Source: Nocardia sp. NBC_00508 (GTDB taxonomy: Bacteria > Actinomycetota > Actinomycetes > Mycobacteriales > Mycobacteriaceae). Taken from it: a DNA stretch of 64,000 nucleotides. The DNA lies in NCBI RefSeq assembly GCF_036346875.1, contig NZ_CP107852.1, forward strand, positions 5,332,001 through 5,396,000, read 5' to 3'. The translations under genes were made by a program, and so were the position numbers. Below the pieces are notes generated by a model. The model was not told the origin of the DNA. It did no database searches and was given only the letters and a program-made list of their open reading frames with translations. Of this stretch, positions 9,441 through 18,347 are shown one piece after another. Every line of letters begins with the position of its first letter. Position 1 is the stretch's first letter.

Positions 9441-10816
9441 AGACGATCGAGACCGAGGTCGTCGTGGTGGGGGCGGGGCTGGCCGGACTCACCGCCGCTC
9501 GCGATCTGACCGCATCCGGCCATGACACCGTGGTGCTGGAGGCCCAGGACCGGGTAGGTGGTCGCACGCTGGCGGTGTCGGCCGGCTCCGATGTCACCGT
9601 CGATCTCGGCGGGTGCTGGTTCAGTGAGCGCAAGAAGCACATCATCGCGCTGGCGGACGAACTCCGTATCGGCGGTTATCCGACCTACGACCACGGCAAG
9701 CAAGTGCTCGAGCTGGACGGGCGGGTACAGAGCTTCCGGGCCGGAATCCCGATACTGTCGCCACTCACGCTGTTGGATATCGGCAAGGCTCGTCTGAGTT
9801 TGAACATGATGTGCGGCCAGGTCCCCGAGCACGCGCCCTGGCTGGCCGCGCGGGCGACGGAATGGGACAACGCGACGCTCGACGACTGGATGCGCAACAA
9901 CATGGGCAATGCGAAGGCCCGTACGCTGCTGGCCTCGTTGGCCCGGTCGATCTGGGGAGCCGAGCCCGCCGAGGTCAATCTGCTGCAGGCGCTGGCGTAC
10001 ATGCGCACGGTCGGCAGTGTCGAGGCGCTCACCGCGGCCAGCGGCGGCCTGTTGTCGGATCTATTCGTCGATGGCGCACACCAGATTTCGACACTGTTGG
10101 CGGACTCGCTAGGTGACCGCGTGCTGCTTTCGCAGCCGGTGCGCGCCCTGATCCAGAGTGCAGATCAGGTGGAGGTTCGCTCGGCCGAGGTGACTGTGCG
10201 GGCCAGGCGGGCCGTGGTCGCCATTCCGCCCGCACTGCTCGGTGATATCGCCTTCGATCCGGTGCTCTCGGCAGACCGCCTGCGTATCGTGCGCGGGTTG
10301 CCGATGGGGCGGATGGCCAAGGTGGCCTTGGTGTACCCCGAACCATTCTGGCGCGCAGCCGGATTGAGCGGACAGGCGGGCAGCGACCGGCCGCCGGTTG
10401 CGGCCACCTTCGACGTGTCGCCGTGCGACGGCGCGGTCGGAATCCTGGTCGGCTTCGTGCCGGGTGATTGGGCGACGCAATTCTCCGCCATGTCCGAATC
10501 CGACCGGCGGGCCGGCGTTGTCGACGCGTTCGTGCGCCTGTTCGGTCCGCGCGCCGCGGACTACGAGCACTACCTGGAGAAGGACTGGACCGCCGACCCA
10601 TGGGTGCGCGGCTGCTATTTCGGCCTGGCCGAACGCGGTTTGGTGACCGGGCCACTCCGTCACGTGGACGCGGCCGACGGGCTGGTGCACTGGGCGGGAG
10701 CCGAGACGATCTGGGAATCCTTCGGGTCCATGGACGGGGCCGTCGCGTCGGGTCGGCGGGCGGCGCGGCAGATCGCGGCGGCATTGCGCGGTGATGAAGA
10801 ACCGGCTCTCGCTTAG
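9437..10816 (+). CDS. Flavin amine oxidase (MAO-like)
   Basis: A 459-aa FAD-dependent amine oxidoreductase. The N-terminal dinucleotide fold VVVVGAGLAGLTAAR (8-22) and the GGRT flavin motif are followed by a substrate domain and a C-terminal FAD segment WAGAETIWESFGSMDGAV typical of monoamine oxidases. These enzymes oxidise amines or saturated C-N/C-C bonds; here it may oxidise the thiazoline or an amine of the NRPS product (inference). The ATG overlaps the stop of the FMO-FAAL gene by 4 bp (ATGA), so it is translationally coupled, third in the operon. I see no cysteine motif for covalent FAD attachment. Confidence 0.88.
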   Translation: MKTIETEVVVVGAGLAGLTAARDLTASGHDTVVLEAQDRVGGRTLAVSAGSDVTVDLGGCWFSERKKHIIALADELRIGGYPTYDHGKQVLELDGRVQSFRAGIPILSPLTLLDIGKARLSLNMMCGQVPEHAPWLAARATEWDNATLDDWMRNNMGNAKARTLLASLARSIWGAEPAEVNLLQALAYMRTVGSVEALTAASGGLLSDLFVDGAHQISTLLADSLGDRVLLSQPVRALIQSADQVEVRSAEVTVRARRAVVAIPPALLGDIAFDPVLSADRLRIVRGLPMGRMAKVALVYPEPFWRAAGLSGQAGSDRPPVAATFDVSPCDGAVGILVGFVPGDWATQFSAMSESDRRAGVVDAFVRLFGPRAADYEHYLEKDWTADPWVRGCYFGLAERGLVTGPLRHVDAADGLVHWAGAETIWESFGSMDGAVASGRRAARQIAAALRGDEEPALA

Positions 10817-10848
10817 GCGCGGGGTTGGCACGATGTGCTTGCGAGACC

Positions 10849-10877
10849 GCTGGAGCGCACGAAATGTGCGCTCCAGC
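10849..10877. terminator. Perfect 12-bp stem, bidirectional terminator
   Basis: Arms 10849-10860 (gctggagcgcac) and 10866-10877 pair perfectly around a 5-nt loop. It lies between the convergent stop codons of the amine oxidase and the alpha/beta hydrolase, so it can end both transcripts. Confidence 0.8.
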
Positions 10878-10892
10878 AGTCGGTTCCGGATG

Positions 10893-11759
10893 TCAGCTAG
10901 CCTCGGTCGCGGTCAGCGCGAGGTGCGATTCGCGCAGCAGTTGGGCGATCAGCGCGGGATTGTCCCAGGTCGCGAGATGGCCGCATCCGGTGAGCAGGAC
11001 ATGCTTGGCGTCGGGCAGTGCCCGCTTGGCCACCGCGGCCTGGCGCAGCGGCAGGTACAGATCTTTCTCCGCCCAGGCGATGGTGGTCGGAACCTCGCGC
11101 AGGCCGTCGCGGATCGACTCGTCGACCACGGCGGCCGCCGCGGTGGTCGACGCGGGCGCCCCGCCGAGCCGCTCCCGATTGGCATGGCGCCCGATCCCGG
11201 CGAAGCCGGTGCTGGTCCGCATATCGGTGGCTACGCGGGCCGCGTCGGCAGGCGGCACCACGGCGGGCCGTGCGAAGCCGGTGCCCAGCATCATCATTCG
11301 CCCCACGACGGTGTTGGCCAGCACCGGCACCAGCGGGGTGGACAGTTGCGCACCGATCCGCATCGAGCGAGACAGCGACCGGGTGTACAGCGATTGCCAC
11401 CGGTTCCAGAAACCGGTGGGAGAGAAGGCCACTACCGATCGTGCCGTACCCGCCGCGCCGAGCAGCAGTGCGACGTGTCCGCCGATCGATGTTCCGGCAA
11501 CATGCGGCCGTTCCAGCCCGAGCTGATCGATGAGTGCCGACACGCGGTCCGCGAATTCCAGATTCGTCGCCGCCAATCGATTCGGAATAGCGGGGCTGGT
11601 ACCGCTGCCTGGCAAATCAACAGCAATTATCTCTCGATCCGCTTTCAGGAGTTCGATCACCGGCCGCCAGATGGCGTGCGATCCTCCGGTGCCGTGCATG
11701 AGTACGAGTGGCTCTCCCGCTCCGGCTCTGGTGTACGCTATTCCTGCCGTGTAGTCCAT
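10893..11759 (-). CDS. Alpha/beta hydrolase
   Basis: A 288-aa alpha/beta-fold hydrolase. Seen: the oxyanion segment LVLMHGTGGS near the N terminus, the nucleophile elbow GTSIGG, an acidic residue in WAEKDLYLP and the final histidine in GCGHLATWDNP. It lies inside the NRPS cluster but on the opposite strand, facing the amine oxidase and diverging from the MmpL gene. A role as editing or releasing thioesterase for the thioesterase-less NRPS is possible but is only inferred from position. The ATG at 11759 is chosen because family similarity begins there; the longer open frame upstream reads as non-protein sequence. Confidence 0.82.
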   Translation of the reverse strand: MDYTAGIAYTRAGAGEPLVLMHGTGGSHAIWRPVIELLKADREIIAVDLPGSGTSPAIPNRLAATNLEFADRVSALIDQLGLERPHVAGTSIGGHVALLLGAAGTARSVVAFSPTGFWNRWQSLYTRSLSRSMRIGAQLSTPLVPVLANTVVGRMMMLGTGFARPAVVPPADAARVATDMRTSTGFAGIGRHANRERLGGAPASTTAAAAVVDESIRDGLREVPTTIAWAEKDLYLPLRQAAVAKRALPDAKHVLLTGCGHLATWDNPALIAQLLRESHLALTATEAS

Positions 11760-11881
11760 ATCGAACCAAGGTACTTTCCTGTCTCCCTCGGTAGGTGAAT
11801 AACGCCTTACGAATGTGAAACACTTGCATGCCGATGGTCGCGAGCGGTCCTGGTCGCACAAATATTTGGGATATTCAACAA

Positions 11882-11911
11882 TTGTTTCCCGCCGTCGCCG
11901 CGTGCTAGTGT
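11882..11911 (+). promoter_or_regulatory. Candidate promoter giving a leaderless mmpL transcript
   Basis: ttgttt (11882-11887) and tagtgt (11906-11911) are separated by 18 bp. A start site about 7 bp after the -10 element falls at the ATG 11919. This fits the absence of a ribosome-binding site in front of that gene. Leaderless genes of this kind are common in mycolic-acid actinobacteria. Confidence 0.5.
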
Positions 11912-11918
11912 CCCTCGC

Positions 11919-14087
11919 ATGGGGACAATGGGGAGACTGGTGCTCCGAAACGTTCGGGCGATCTTGGTTCTGGGGTTCTTGCTCGTACTCGCAGGCGGAT
12001 TCGCCGGAGCCGTGGTCTCCGAGCGGTTGGTGCCCTATAGCAATCAAAATAAAGCGTCCGAGAGCGCGCGGGCCGAACGCGCCGTCAAGGAGGCTGCCGG
12101 TTTCGATATCAACCCGGGCATCGCCGTCCTGGTCGACCTGCCCGCAGCCCCGAACGCGCCGGAATCGCAGGAGCGGATCCGCACGGTCGCGGATCTGCTG
12201 TCGAAACAGGCGGGCGTGCGCCGGGTCACCAGTCCGCTGGACGCACTGGCCGGCGGATTCACCGTGTCCACCGATCAGCGGAGGGCCGCGGTGGTAGCGA
12301 ACTTCGCGCCGCTGCCCGATCGGGATCGGCAGGACACCGCGCGGGCGGTGCTGGCCGAGCTCGAGGATGTGCCGTGGGCGACGGTCGGCGGTCTGGATGT
12401 CGCGCAGGTGCAGATCAACGACGCCTCGACGCGCGATCTCGTCAAGGCCGAACTCATCGCCTTCCCGATCCTGTTCCTGCTGGCGCTCTGGTTCTTCCGC
12501 GGCTTGATCGCCGCGGCCATGCCGCTGGTGATCGGTGCGTTCACCATCTCGATGACCATGCTGGTGCTGTGGCTGCTCACCCAGGTCACCGACGTGTCGA
12601 CCTTCGCGCTGAACCTGATCACGGCGCTCGGATTGGGACTGGCGCTCGACTACAGCCTGCTGTTCGTCAACCGCTATCGCGAGGAACGCGCGCGCACCGG
12701 CGATATCGAATCGGCGCTGTCGATCGCGATCGCCACCGCGGGGCGCACCGTGGCACTGAGCGCGCTGACCGTTTCGCTGGCCGCGTCCTCGCTGCTGACG
12801 TTCTCCGAGAACTTCCTGCGCTCGATGGGAATCGCGGGTCTGGTCGTCCCGCTCGTCGCGGCGCTCGCGACGCTGACCCTGTTGCCCGCGATCCTGATCG
12901 TGCTCGGTCCCCGCATCGATGCGCTCTCGCCGCGCTGGTTGCGCCGACGTGTGGAATCCGATGCCCGGCCGATCGCCGCGGGATTGTGGTATCGGATGGC
13001 CGACTTCGCCATGCGCCGTGCGGTGCTGTGCTCGGCAGTGGTCATCGCGATTCTGCTGCTGCTCGGTTCGGCCGGGCTCGGTACCCGATTCGTGATGGCC
13101 GACGAGCGGGTCCTGCCGCCGTCCTACAGCTCGAGCCGCGTGGTGGAGTCGCTACGTACCGAATTCGGTCCGGCGCTGTCGCGCTCGATTTTCGTCGAGC
13201 ACCGCGGCCCCGCCGCCGAGGCCACCGCGCTGGCCGAGCGGATCAGCGGCCTCGACAACGTGAAATGGGTGAGCCCGGTGGTCTCGGTCGGATCGGAGAC
13301 CTCGGTGCTCGCGGTCGCCCCCGCCGCGCCGGGATTATCCGAGGAGAGTGTCGAACTGGTCCACCGGATTCGCGCACTCGAGGACGGTGACCATACGTTG
13401 GTGGGCGGTGAGACGGCCCGATTCGTCGACCAGATGTCGAGCTTCACCGCGCGGTTGCCCTACGCCCTGCTCGTCGTGTTGATCACGACGACGTTCTTCA
13501 TCTTCGTCATGACCGGCAGCGTGCTGCTTCCGATCAAATCCTTCGTCATCAACGTGCTGACCGTCGCGGCCTCGTTCGGCGTCATGGTGCTGATCTTCCA
13601 GGACGGACGGTTCGAGGGGCTGCTCGGTTATCGCAGCGTGGGAGCGCTCGATTCGACCCAGCCGATCCTGATCACCGCGATGATCTTCGGTATCTGCACC
13701 GACTACACGGTGTTCCTGCTGTCCCGGATCAAAGAGGCGCACGACGGCGGGCTGTCGAATCGGGAGGCCGTGACCTCGAGCGTCGAACGCACCAGCCGCG
13801 TCATCTCGGCGGCCGCGCTGATGTTCTTCGTGGCGATCGCCTCCTTCGTGGTCTCGGACGTGCTGCTGCTCAAACAGGTCGCGGTCGGCGTGGCATTCGC
13901 CGTGCTGATCGACGCCACGCTGATCCGCTCGCTGCTCGTACCCGCGCTCATGCAGTTGCTGGGCGACTGGAACTGGTGGGCGCCGAGTTTTCTGGATCGG
14001 GTGCACCGCACCGCCAGCCACTGGGGGCTGCGCGAGGAGCCGAGCCAACCGGTCGGGTCGCACGCGGAACCCATCATCGACAACTAG
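11919..14087 (+). CDS. MmpL-family RND transporter
   Basis: A 722-aa membrane protein with the RND/MmpL layout. One N-terminal helix (about 9-31) and an extracytoplasmic loop are followed by a first block of helices (about 170-330), a second loop and a second helix block (about 500-680). The repeated half is visible in the ITALGLGLALDYSLLFVNRY and ITAMIFGICTDYTVFLLSR segments, the proton-relay type motifs of MMPL proteins. MmpL proteins export lipids and lipopeptides in mycolic-acid bacteria, so this is the likely exporter of the neighbouring FAAL/NRPS product. It is followed 13 bp later by the cupin gene. Probable leaderless start; ATG 11928 is an alternative. Confidence 0.9.
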   Translation: MGTMGRLVLRNVRAILVLGFLLVLAGGFAGAVVSERLVPYSNQNKASESARAERAVKEAAGFDINPGIAVLVDLPAAPNAPESQERIRTVADLLSKQAGVRRVTSPLDALAGGFTVSTDQRRAAVVANFAPLPDRDRQDTARAVLAELEDVPWATVGGLDVAQVQINDASTRDLVKAELIAFPILFLLALWFFRGLIAAAMPLVIGAFTISMTMLVLWLLTQVTDVSTFALNLITALGLGLALDYSLLFVNRYREERARTGDIESALSIAIATAGRTVALSALTVSLAASSLLTFSENFLRSMGIAGLVVPLVAALATLTLLPAILIVLGPRIDALSPRWLRRRVESDARPIAAGLWYRMADFAMRRAVLCSAVVIAILLLLGSAGLGTRFVMADERVLPPSYSSSRVVESLRTEFGPALSRSIFVEHRGPAAEATALAERISGLDNVKWVSPVVSVGSETSVLAVAPAAPGLSEESVELVHRIRALEDGDHTLVGGETARFVDQMSSFTARLPYALLVVLITTTFFIFVMTGSVLLPIKSFVINVLTVAASFGVMVLIFQDGRFEGLLGYRSVGALDSTQPILITAMIFGICTDYTVFLLSRIKEAHDGGLSNREAVTSSVERTSRVISAAALMFFVAIASFVVSDVLLLKQVAVGVAFAVLIDATLIRSLLVPALMQLLGDWNWWAPSFLDRVHRTASHWGLREEPSQPVGSHAEPIIDN

Positions 14088-14100
14088 GGAGGACACGCAA

Positions 14101-14646
14101 GTGACCACAGACGAGTTCACCATGCCGGACGGCACCCACATCAAGTTCACCAAGCGCACCCGGAACCCGGCGCAGGAGGGTTTCGAGATCGAGATGACCG
14201 TGCCGCCGAAGGCGACGGCCACCCCGCCGCACATCCATCCCACCCAGATCGATGAATTCAACGTGGTCTCCGGTGCGGTGGAGGTTCTCGACAACGGAAC
14301 CTGGCACAAGGTGTCGGCGGGCGAGACACACGTGGTCCGTCCAGGCTCGGTCCACACCTACCGCAACAGGTTCGACGCTCCGTGTGTGATCCGGAATGTG
14401 CACGATCCGGCCGACAGCTTCCAGGAGTACCTGGACCGTCTCGGACTGCTCATCCGCGAGCGCAAGATCACCGCGATGGTGCATCCGGCCACTCTGGTCT
14501 ACATGGCGATCCTGTTCAACGAGCACAAGGACGCGATGGTGCTGCACAGCCCGATCCTGCGGCTGCTGTTCGACTCCGTCGCGACCGCCGCACGCACCGC
14601 GGGGGTCAAGGTGCCCCGTGTGCCCACCGCTACGGGTGGCGCCTGA
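14101..14646 (+). CDS. Cupin-domain protein
   Basis: A 181-aa protein with a single cupin barrel. The metal-site pattern is visible as PPHIHPTQIDEF (two His and a Glu) and later RPGSVHTYRN. The C-terminal 70 residues are helical and not part of the core barrel. Cupins of this type are dioxygenases, isomerases or binding proteins, and no specific reaction can be named. GTG start with ggagg upstream, 13 bp after the MmpL stop and 2 bp before the SnoaL gene, so these three form one operon and may tailor or protect the exported product. Confidence 0.8.
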   Translation: MTTDEFTMPDGTHIKFTKRTRNPAQEGFEIEMTVPPKATATPPHIHPTQIDEFNVVSGAVEVLDNGTWHKVSAGETHVVRPGSVHTYRNRFDAPCVIRNVHDPADSFQEYLDRLGLLIRERKITAMVHPATLVYMAILFNEHKDAMVLHSPILRLLFDSVATAARTAGVKVPRVPTATGGA

Positions 14647-14648
14647 TC

Positions 14649-15164
14649 ATGACCGAGGTGGACGCGATGACCGCGACCGAGCCGAGCCCAGCCGACATCA
14701 TGCGCGGCAGTGTCGCCGCGGTGAACGAACACAATGTCGCCGATGTCCCGTACTGGGATGACCGGACCGTTTATCACGCCGTCGGCCTCGGCATCTACCG
14801 TGGTGCCGACGACGTGCGCGGATATTTCGACATGCTTTTCGCCGCAATGCCTGATTTCCGTCTCGAAGTGGATCGGATGGTCACCGACGAGACGAATGTC
14901 GCCATGTCCTGGAATGCCTGTGGAACATTCGACAAGGGCCGCTTGTACGGCGTCGCCGCGACCGGGCAGCGGTTGACCCTCCGCGGTGTCGACATGGCGC
15001 AGTTAGACGGTCCGATAATCGTTGCGAACACAATTTACACCGACGGTCTTTCCTTTCCCCGTCAGATCGGTATGCTGCCGCCGGACGGATCGGTCACCGA
15101 CCGGGTGTTAAAGGGCATGTTCAACACGTTGACGCTGCTCCGCCGACGTGCCACGACTCGCTGA
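14649..15164 (+). CDS. SnoaL-like ester cyclase/NTF2-fold protein
   Basis: A 171-aa protein with the NTF2-like alpha+beta fold of SnoaL polyketide cyclases: NEHNVADVPYWDDRTVYHAV at the front helix, then GADDVRGYFDMLFAAMPDFRLEVD, and a GTFDKGRLYG segment. Such proteins act as small-molecule cyclases, hydrolases or isomerases. It starts 2 bp after the cupin stop. ATG 14649 is used; ATG 14667 is also possible. Its 3' end overlaps the convergent stress-protein gene by 57 bp. Confidence 0.75.
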   Translation: MTEVDAMTATEPSPADIMRGSVAAVNEHNVADVPYWDDRTVYHAVGLGIYRGADDVRGYFDMLFAAMPDFRLEVDRMVTDETNVAMSWNACGTFDKGRLYGVAATGQRLTLRGVDMAQLDGPIIVANTIYTDGLSFPRQIGMLPPDGSVTDRVLKGMFNTLTLLRRRATTR

Positions 15165-15695
15165 CGTCAAAACGCTCAGCCGGTGCCGTAATTCCTTGGA
15201 CCGGCACCGGCATGTGCGGTGATAATCTCGGGTTGTCGAATTCGAGCAACCATCTGGCAATGCAGAAATCACCGCTATTCCGGATTTGCGCCACACGGCT
15301 TCGGCCAGGCTCCAGCGCCGATGCGGCTTCGGGTCCGCGATCACGATGAAGTCCGCCGCGATGTCGCCCGCGACGGTGGCGAGGGCCTTGACCGGGTCGC
15401 CGCGCACCGCTCGACGATCGGTGGTCCGCAGACCGTTCCCGTCGATCTGCTCCGCCGCCAGGCGCAGCACCTCCTCGGCGGGAGTGGCGCCGCGGATCAG
15501 ATAGATGTCGTCTTTGAGATAGTTCTCGACACCCCAAGTGCGCTGTTCGGCCGGAGTGTAGGCATGCACAAGGACCAGCCGCGTCGGAGTCGTTTTCGCC
15601 ATGGCGATGGCCGCGGACATGGCTAGGTTCGAGACTGCCGAATCAGCCACGATATTCACTACGATCGTCTGCGACTTGTCCGCGAGAGCGTCCAT
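15108..15695 (-). CDS. Universal stress protein family, odd C-terminal extension
   Basis: A 195-aa protein whose first 150 residues follow the UspA fold: strand QTIVVNIVADSAVS, helix, strand RLVLVHAYTP, a GDPVKALATVAGDIAADFIVIADPK segment and a last strand GIAVISAL. The usual Gx2Gx9G(S/T) ATP loop is not seen. The last 45 residues are arginine/serine-rich, run antisense into the SnoaL gene and do not look native, so an original stop codon may have been lost. ATG 15695 is chosen over upstream ATG 15773 because similarity to the family starts there and aggag precedes it. Confidence 0.65.
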   Translation of the reverse strand: MDALADKSQTIVVNIVADSAVSNLAMSAAIAMAKTTPTRLVLVHAYTPAEQRTWGVENYLKDDIYLIRGATPAEEVLRLAAEQIDGNGLRTTDRRAVRGDPVKALATVAGDIAADFIVIADPKPHRRWSLAEAVWRKSGIAVISALPDGCSNSTTRDYHRTCRCRSKELRHRLSVLTSASRGTSAEQRQRVEHAL

Positions 15696-15873
15696 ACCTC
15701 GATGCTTCTCCTGCGCGGGGCGCCCTCGCGACGACCGAGCGGCTGAATCCGGTGTCGACCGATCGGTGGACACCGCCGGGCTGCCGTGAACACCCAGCGT
15801 GGCAGCCTCTTTCGGACACCCCGCAGGGCCGCGCCGAATGGTCGACCTGAAGAATGGGTGTTATCGTCAACCT

Positions 15874-17073
15874 GTGGCCGCAACGGATGAGCGCGGGACG
15901 GCTTCGCTGTACTGGCGATCCCCGGCCTGGCGGCACCTGTGGGACGTCTACGTCGTCGGCGGCTGCGCCACGGCGATCCTCGTGGTCTTCTTCCTCGATT
16001 CCCACTTTCCGGGCAACCGGATAGCTGCCAGCGCGGCGCTGGCCGCGATGGTCGGCTGGTACGCCGTTTTCGGGCGCGGGCTGCTGGAAGAACGCGAATA
16101 CGGTACCCGCGCGGCACTCTTCGTCGGCGGTGAGGCCGCGCTGCTGGTCGCCGCCGAGGCCTTCGCACCGGCCGCGGTTGCCGCACAGCCGATCGTCTAT
16201 CCGCTGTTGTTCATGGCGTTGCCGCTGCGTGCCTCGGTGGCGCTGGCTTTCGGGGTCAACCTCCTGCCGCTCGCCCTCGTCCTCGTCCTGCGTGGTCCCG
16301 GCTCGGACCTTTTGCCGCCGGCAGCCGCGATCACGCTGGTCGCACTGCTGGTGAGCCCCCTCATCGGTGTGGCGATGATCCGCGCGGGCAGGCAGAGCGA
16401 GGTGCAGGCGCGGTTGCTGAACGAGCTTGCCGCCAGCCGGAACGAAGCCTCTCGCCTCTCCCACGAGGCCGGGATCGCGGCCGAACGAGCCCGCCTCGCG
16501 CGCGAGATTCACGACACCCTCGCCCAGGGCTTGGCCAGCATCGCCACCCTCACCCAGGCTGTCGAATCCGAACTCGACACCGACCTGGACGCCGCGCGGC
16601 ACCACATCCAACTGGTCGGGGTCACCGCCCGCGAGAACCTCATCGAGGCGCGGGCCATGGTGGTGGAATTGACGCCGGCCACGCTGGAAGGAGAAACGCT
16701 GCTGGATTCGGTTCGGCGGCAGGGGGCCCGGATGGCCGAGGAGACCGGGGTCCCGGTGGTCGTCACCGCACGATCGACACCGCCGACGCTGCCGACCAGA
16801 ACCGAGGTGGTACTGCTGCGTGCGGTACAGGAGGCGCTCACCAACGTCCGCAAGCACGGCCGGGCGACCCAGGTGCGGATCGACCTGTCCGAGGGATCGG
16901 GCACCGTACGATTGTCGTTGTCCGACAACGGCATCGGATTCGACGATGACGCGGTGCCCGAGGGCTTCGGGCTGCGCGGCATGCGGCGGCGGGTCGAACA
17001 GATCGGTGGCACGATGTCGGTGCACAGCCGCCCCGGCGACGGAACTTCGGTGGAAGTGGAGGTGCCCGCATGA
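15874..17073 (+). CDS. NarL-type sensor histidine kinase
   Basis: A 399-aa membrane histidine kinase. The N-terminal 170 residues hold four to five hydrophobic helices with short loops. A short coiled linker leads to the HisKA_3 H-box ARLAREIHDTLAQG (His213) and a HATPase domain with QEALTNVRKHG (N box), DNGIGFDDD (G1) and GFGLRGMRRRVEQIGG (G2). No separate sensory domain is visible, so the helices may sense the membrane. The stop overlaps the response-regulator ATG (ATGA). The start is uncertain: GTG 15874, ATG 15838 or further upstream; none has a good ribosome site. Confidence 0.88.
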   Translation: MAATDERGTASLYWRSPAWRHLWDVYVVGGCATAILVVFFLDSHFPGNRIAASAALAAMVGWYAVFGRGLLEEREYGTRAALFVGGEAALLVAAEAFAPAAVAAQPIVYPLLFMALPLRASVALAFGVNLLPLALVLVLRGPGSDLLPPAAAITLVALLVSPLIGVAMIRAGRQSEVQARLLNELAASRNEASRLSHEAGIAAERARLAREIHDTLAQGLASIATLTQAVESELDTDLDAARHHIQLVGVTARENLIEARAMVVELTPATLEGETLLDSVRRQGARMAEETGVPVVVTARSTPPTLPTRTEVVLLRAVQEALTNVRKHGRATQVRIDLSEGSGTVRLSLSDNGIGFDDDAVPEGFGLRGMRRRVEQIGGTMSVHSRPGDGTSVEVEVPA

Positions 17074-17693
17074 CTACCGTGCTGCTGGTCGACGACCACC
17101 CGGTGGTGCGCGAGGGTCTGCGCGGAATGCTCGCGGCCGAACCCGATCTCGAGGTGGTCGGCGAGGCGAATTCCGGCGTCGAGGCGGTGGCACTGGCCCG
17201 AAGCACCCGGCCCGAGGTGGTGCTGATGGATCTGCGCATGCCGGGCATGGACGGTGTCGCGGCGATCACGCACATCCTGGCGGAGCTGCCGGCCACGAAG
17301 ATCATCGTCGTCACCATCTACGAAACCGATACCGATATCCTGCGCGCGGTGGAAGCGGGCGCCGCCGGATACCTGCTGAAGGATGCTTCCCGCAGCGAAC
17401 TGGCCCATGCCGTGCGGTCTGCGGCGCGGGGTGAGACCGTGCTCGCCCCTTCGGTGGTGGGCCGACTCGTCCGCCACGCCCGGCGCCCGCTTCCGACCAT
17501 GCTGTCCACCCGCGAAATCGATGTGCTCAAATGCGTCGCCACGGGGATGACCAACGCGGCCATCGGCGAACATCTGCACATCAGCCAAGCGACCGTCAAA
17601 ACCCATCTGCTGCGGGCATTCGGCAAACTGGAGGTCTCGGACCGGACGGCGGCGGTGACGACGGCGATGGCGCAGGGCCTGCTGGACGAGTGA
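17070..17693 (+). CDS. NarL/LuxR-type response regulator
   Basis: A 207-aa two-component regulator. The receiver domain has the acidic pair DD (8-9), phospho-acceptor Asp54 in VLMDLRMPG and Lys in YLLKDAS. The C-terminal LuxR helix-turn-helix is STREIDVLKCVATGMTNAAI through QATVKTHLLR. It is coupled by a 4-bp overlap to the kinase and should be its partner. The targets are unknown; the position next to the NRPS/MmpL cluster makes control of that cluster or of envelope stress plausible (inference). Confidence 0.93.
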   Translation: MTTVLLVDDHPVVREGLRGMLAAEPDLEVVGEANSGVEAVALARSTRPEVVLMDLRMPGMDGVAAITHILAELPATKIIVVTIYETDTDILRAVEAGAAGYLLKDASRSELAHAVRSAARGETVLAPSVVGRLVRHARRPLPTMLSTREIDVLKCVATGMTNAAIGEHLHISQATVKTHLLRAFGKLEVSDRTAAVTTAMAQGLLDE

Positions 17694-17707
17694 GGCTCCC
17701 CGCGAAC

Positions 17708-18265
17708 CTACAGAGGCCGGATGACCCGGCACGGATTGCCCGCGGCGAAGACTCGCGCCGGCAGATCCCTGGTGACGACACTGCCCGCACCGACCACGGT
17801 GTTCGCACCGATCGTGACGCCGGGGCAGACGATGACGCCGCCGCCGAGCCACACGTTGTCGCCGATGTCGATCCCGGCCGCGGTCTCCCAGCGTTGGCGG
17901 CGCAATTCATGGTCGTGCATCGGGTGCAGGGCGGTCAGTAACTGGACCCGAGGACCGATGGACACGTCATCCCCGATGACCACCGGAGCACAGTCCATCA
18001 CGATCGCGTCGTAGTTCAGAAAGCTGTTGCGGCCCAGCCGAATCAGAGAGCCATAGTCACACTGGAAGCGCGGCATGATCCAGGAGCCCTCGCCGATGCC
18101 GCCGAGCAGCTTCTCGAGGATCTCCCGGCGTCGGTCATCCTCGCCCGATCGCGTCGCATTGAACCGGTCCAGGAGCTCCTGGCAGGCCCGGCGCTCGGCG
18201 ATCAGTTCCGGATCGCTGTCGCGATAGAGTTCCCCGCGCACCATGCGGTCTTTATGCGTTGTCAT
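17708..18265 (-). CDS. maa: Sugar O-acetyltransferase (maltose acetyltransferase type)
   Basis: A 185-aa member of the left-handed beta-helix acetyltransferases. The N-terminal Maa domain starts MTTHKDRMVRGELYRDSDPE; hexapeptide repeats follow from about 75, with DVSIGPRVQL, DIGDNVWLGGGVIVCPGVTIGANTVVGAGSVV, and the catalytic His in TALHPMHDHE. It transfers acetyl from acetyl-CoA to a sugar hydroxyl in the cytoplasm. It stands alone, convergent to the response regulator with a 14-bp gap. Family assignment is firm; the sugar is unknown. Confidence 0.9.
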   Translation of the reverse strand: MTTHKDRMVRGELYRDSDPELIAERRACQELLDRFNATRSGEDDRRREILEKLLGGIGEGSWIMPRFQCDYGSLIRLGRNSFLNYDAIVMDCAPVVIGDDVSIGPRVQLLTALHPMHDHELRRQRWETAAGIDIGDNVWLGGGVIVCPGVTIGANTVVGAGSVVTRDLPARVFAAGNPCRVIRPL

Positions 18266-18347
18266 GTCAGCGATCCTGGCCGATCTGGCTGCGTTGCGGC
18301 CGCGGTGGTGTGACTTATGTGGGCTGGATGCGGAATGATGCTGTCTC

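Noticed and set aside
1564..10816. Classical aryl-capped siderophore cluster (mycobactin or pyochelin type)
   Set aside because: Cy domain and N-terminal carrier resemble those systems, but there is no salicylate synthase, aryl ligase, lysine hydroxylase or iron box; the adjacent ligase is a FAAL.
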